Origin: Candidatus Gastranaerophilales bacterium
Lineage (GTDB): Bacteria > Cyanobacteriota > Vampirovibrionia > Gastranaerophilales > Gastranaerophilaceae
Assembly: GCA_944324215.1 (NCBI GenBank)
Contig: CALUVP010000087.1
Coordinates: 1-33,676 of the forward strand
Length of the DNA stretch: 33,676 nucleotides
Direction: 5' to 3'
Each line of letters starts with the position of its first letter. Within the stretch, counting starts at the first letter, position 1. The notes beneath the pieces were generated by a model that did no database searches, was not told the DNA's origin, and saw only the letters and a program-made list of their open reading frames with translations. Below are positions 32,232 to 33,676 of the stretch, one piece after another. A program made the translations under genes and the position numbers.

Positions 32232-32260
32232 AGGATATCGTAAATATTTTTTCAATTCAA
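32232..32260 (-). promoter_or_regulatory. Candidate promoter of the minCDE operon
   Basis: Minus strand: TTGAAT (32260-32255), 17-nt spacer, TATCCT (32237-32232). The predicted start near 32225 leaves a 24-nt leader that contains the AGGA site. Both boxes are imperfect matches. Confidence 0.4.
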
Positions 32261-32308
32261 GAAAGTGTGAAACATTGTAAAGCAGAGTTTATTCAATAGT
32301 TTCATTAT

Positions 32309-33163
32309 TTAGCTGATTGGTTTGCCAAACATTACCTTCATCCCGCCAAAACGAGTAGAGAGTGTATTTTTAAAGCCAACAACTATATCATTTATATTTT
32401 TTATTAAACAATTTATCAAGCGCATCGTATTTTTATTCGCATTATTGGTTATATCATTAATATCAATAGATGAATTTTCAAGATTTTTGGTCATTCTTTC
32501 TATATTTACGGTTGTTTGCTCTATATTTTCAAAAGTATTACTTATCATATTCGTATTTGCTGATTTACTTAAATCTCCTGTTACATCTGCTAAATTTTTA
32601 CTTGCAATTGCCAAATTATTTCCACTTTCTATAAGCGAAGGTTTCAAATCCTTTACAACGCCATTCGTTGTATCCAAGAGTTCTGTTAAAGAGTTAAGAG
32701 TCACTCCTGCAGCTTGTATTGTTATATTCAAATTATCTCTAAGCTCATCTAAACTTCCGTTTTCCGCCTGTGCATCAATATAACTTGAGATATTCTGGCA
32801 AGTTTCCCCCTTTATAACAGAGTGATTTTTTAACAAACTTACAGAAGGCTCGTCAGGATATTCTATTTCTACATAATCTCTTTTGTTTTTAACCCTTACT
32901 TTAGCAGAAATATTTTCAGGCAAATCTATTCCCTTTACATTAAGTATCATATCCACGCTTGTCGTTTTAAAATCTTTTGAAGGATATACTTTAACAGTGC
33001 GCCCTAATTTAAAACCTTTATAGTACACATCAATATTTTTTGGAAAAGGTTCTAATTTTTCAAATACCGCTGTTACACGCATATTCCTTGTTGTGTACAT
33101 TTTATATCCCACAAAAAAAATTACTAATATAAGACTTATAACTAAAACTAAAACTCTTTTCAT
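32309..33163 (-). CDS. MCE-domain (MlaD-type) lipid transport protein
   Basis: Substrate-binding/periplasmic component of Mla-type lipid traffic between inner and outer membranes (MCE family). The 284-residue protein has one N-terminal membrane anchor (about residues 4-21), then an MCE domain (about 28-105) with FEKLEPFPKNIDVYYKGFKLGRTVKVYP and IDLPENISAKVRVKN (first given in part). A long helical C-terminal part (about 130-260) follows, with Asn/Thr-rich heptad-like repeats (NLAIASKNLADVTGDLSKSA). The partner ATPase (MlaF) and permease (MlaE) are not in the window on either side. The gene runs leftward, ending about 108 nt before minC. Confidence 0.85.
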   Translation of the reverse strand: MKRVLVLVISLILVIFFVGYKMYTTRNMRVTAVFEKLEPFPKNIDVYYKGFKLGRTVKVYPSKDFKTTSVDMILNVKGIDLPENISAKVRVKNKRDYVEIEYPDEPSVSLLKNHSVIKGETCQNISSYIDAQAENGSLDELRDNLNITIQAAGVTLNSLTELLDTTNGVVKDLKPSLIESGNNLAIASKNLADVTGDLSKSANTNMISNTFENIEQTTVNIERMTKNLENSSIDINDITNNANKNTMRLINCLIKNINDIVVGFKNTLSTRFGGMKVMFGKPIS

Positions 33164-33228
33164 ACCTTGTATTATGATAAAGAGTTTTACTTTTAAAAAT
33201 TAGACAACATGATAAATTTAAAGACTAA

Positions 33229-33676
33229 TTAAAAATCTCTTGGATTAACCCCTTTCCTCCAGTTCGATTCTATCTGTTCAAGAGAAATTCCCTTTGTTTC
33301 AGGAACAAAGAAATAAACAAAGATTATACAAATAATTGAAACAACTCCAAACATCCAAAAAGTCCAAGCTCCTCCTATTCTGTGTAAAAGAACTGGAAAA
33401 CTTGCAACAACAAAAAAGTTAAACGCAAAGTTAGAAACTGTGCATACACTCATCGCAACTCCTCTTATCTTAAGAGGAAATACCTCTGAAACCAAAATCC
33501 AACCAATAGGTCCCAAACTCATCGCAAAACAAACAATATAAGTTACAAGACTTCCAACAGCTACCCATTTTAAGCTTTCACCTAAAATATCAGCAAATGC
33601 AAATGAAGTTCCAAGTGCAAATAAACTAATCATAACACCTGTTAATCCGAAATATAAAAGAGGTTTTCTTCCAAGC
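33229..33676 (-). CDS. Sugar-porter MFS transporter (N-terminal part outside window)
   Basis: C-terminal part of a major facilitator superfamily sugar porter (GalP/XylE/GLUT type). The frame is open to the right edge, with about 148 residues visible. Signatures seen: GRKPLLYFGLTGVM at the edge (the conserved GR(R/K) loop), IGWILVSEVFPLKIRG (the E-x6-R motif), and PETKGISLEQIE near the C-terminus (the PETKG motif). Three to four hydrophobic helices lie between. The substrate is probably a monosaccharide by proton symport; the exact sugar cannot be told from this part. An internal ATG at 33633 is not the start, since the conserved loop lies upstream of it. Confidence 0.92.
   Translation of the reverse strand, partial: LGRKPLLYFGLTGVMISLFALGTSFAFADILGESLKWVAVGSLVTYIVCFAMSLGPIGWILVSEVFPLKIRGVAMSVCTVSNFAFNFFVVASFPVLLHRIGGAWTFWMFGVVSIICIIFVYFFVPETKGISLEQIESNWRKGVNPRDF

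Overview
The window is AT-rich bacterial chromosome, densely packed with genes of a flagellated, Gram-negative-type cell. Outer-membrane traits are an autotransporter and an MCE/MlaD-type lipid-transport protein. Flagellar genes and a complete minCDE operon are also present. I see no tRNA, rRNA, CRISPR array, insertion sequence or phage gene. The combination of low GC, minC-minD-minE, a cyanobacterium-like class V aminotransferase beside serA and serB, bioG-bioC, HNH-like proteins and small kinase-like proteins suggests a non-photosynthetic relative of Cyanobacteria (Vampirovibrionia/Melainabacteria, perhaps Gastranaerophilales). That placement is inference from gene content and was not tested.

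Left part (1-5.1 kb): a leftward flagellar operon runs from an unusual FliG-like protein through fliH to flhA, which is cut by the window edge. Divergent from it is bioG-bioC, which makes the pimeloyl chain of biotin. Next come an orphan PAS histidine kinase (5.2-6.6 kb), a convergent phosphohexomutase (6.6-8.1 kb), an orphan sugar-type ABC permease and a 50-residue AbrB/MazE-like protein (8.2-9.2 kb).

Middle part (9.2-17.5 kb): a leftward run of five genes, in transcription order a beta-barrel-like protein, a hexapeptide acyltransferase, a small kinase-like protein, trpS and an HNH-like protein. Divergent from it are a 991-residue autotransporter with about 12 beta-helix repeats and a second kinase-like protein. 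The acyltransferase promoter carries a perfect palindrome inside a 19-nt spacer, the layout of MerR-type promoters.

Right part (17.6-33.7 kb): a rightward serine-synthesis operon (class V aminotransferase, serA, serB) converges on the most striking object in the window, a 2800-residue FliD. It keeps the N- and C-terminal flagellar cap domains of an ordinary FliD but carries about 21 diverged tandem repeats of roughly 115 residues between them, resembling the flagellin hook-IN motif. Upstream of fliD is the only long non-coding stretch (421 nt), which holds the min operon terminator and several inverted repeats. Then come minE, minD and minC (MinE with an acidic tail, MinC with a long acidic linker), an MCE-domain protein, and the C-terminal part of a sugar-porter MFS transporter running off the right edge.

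A theme that crosses gene families: several rightward genes (bioG, the permease, the autotransporter, the second kinase-like gene) lack a ribosome binding site and have a -10-like box ending 7-9 nt before the start codon, which suggests leaderless transcripts.
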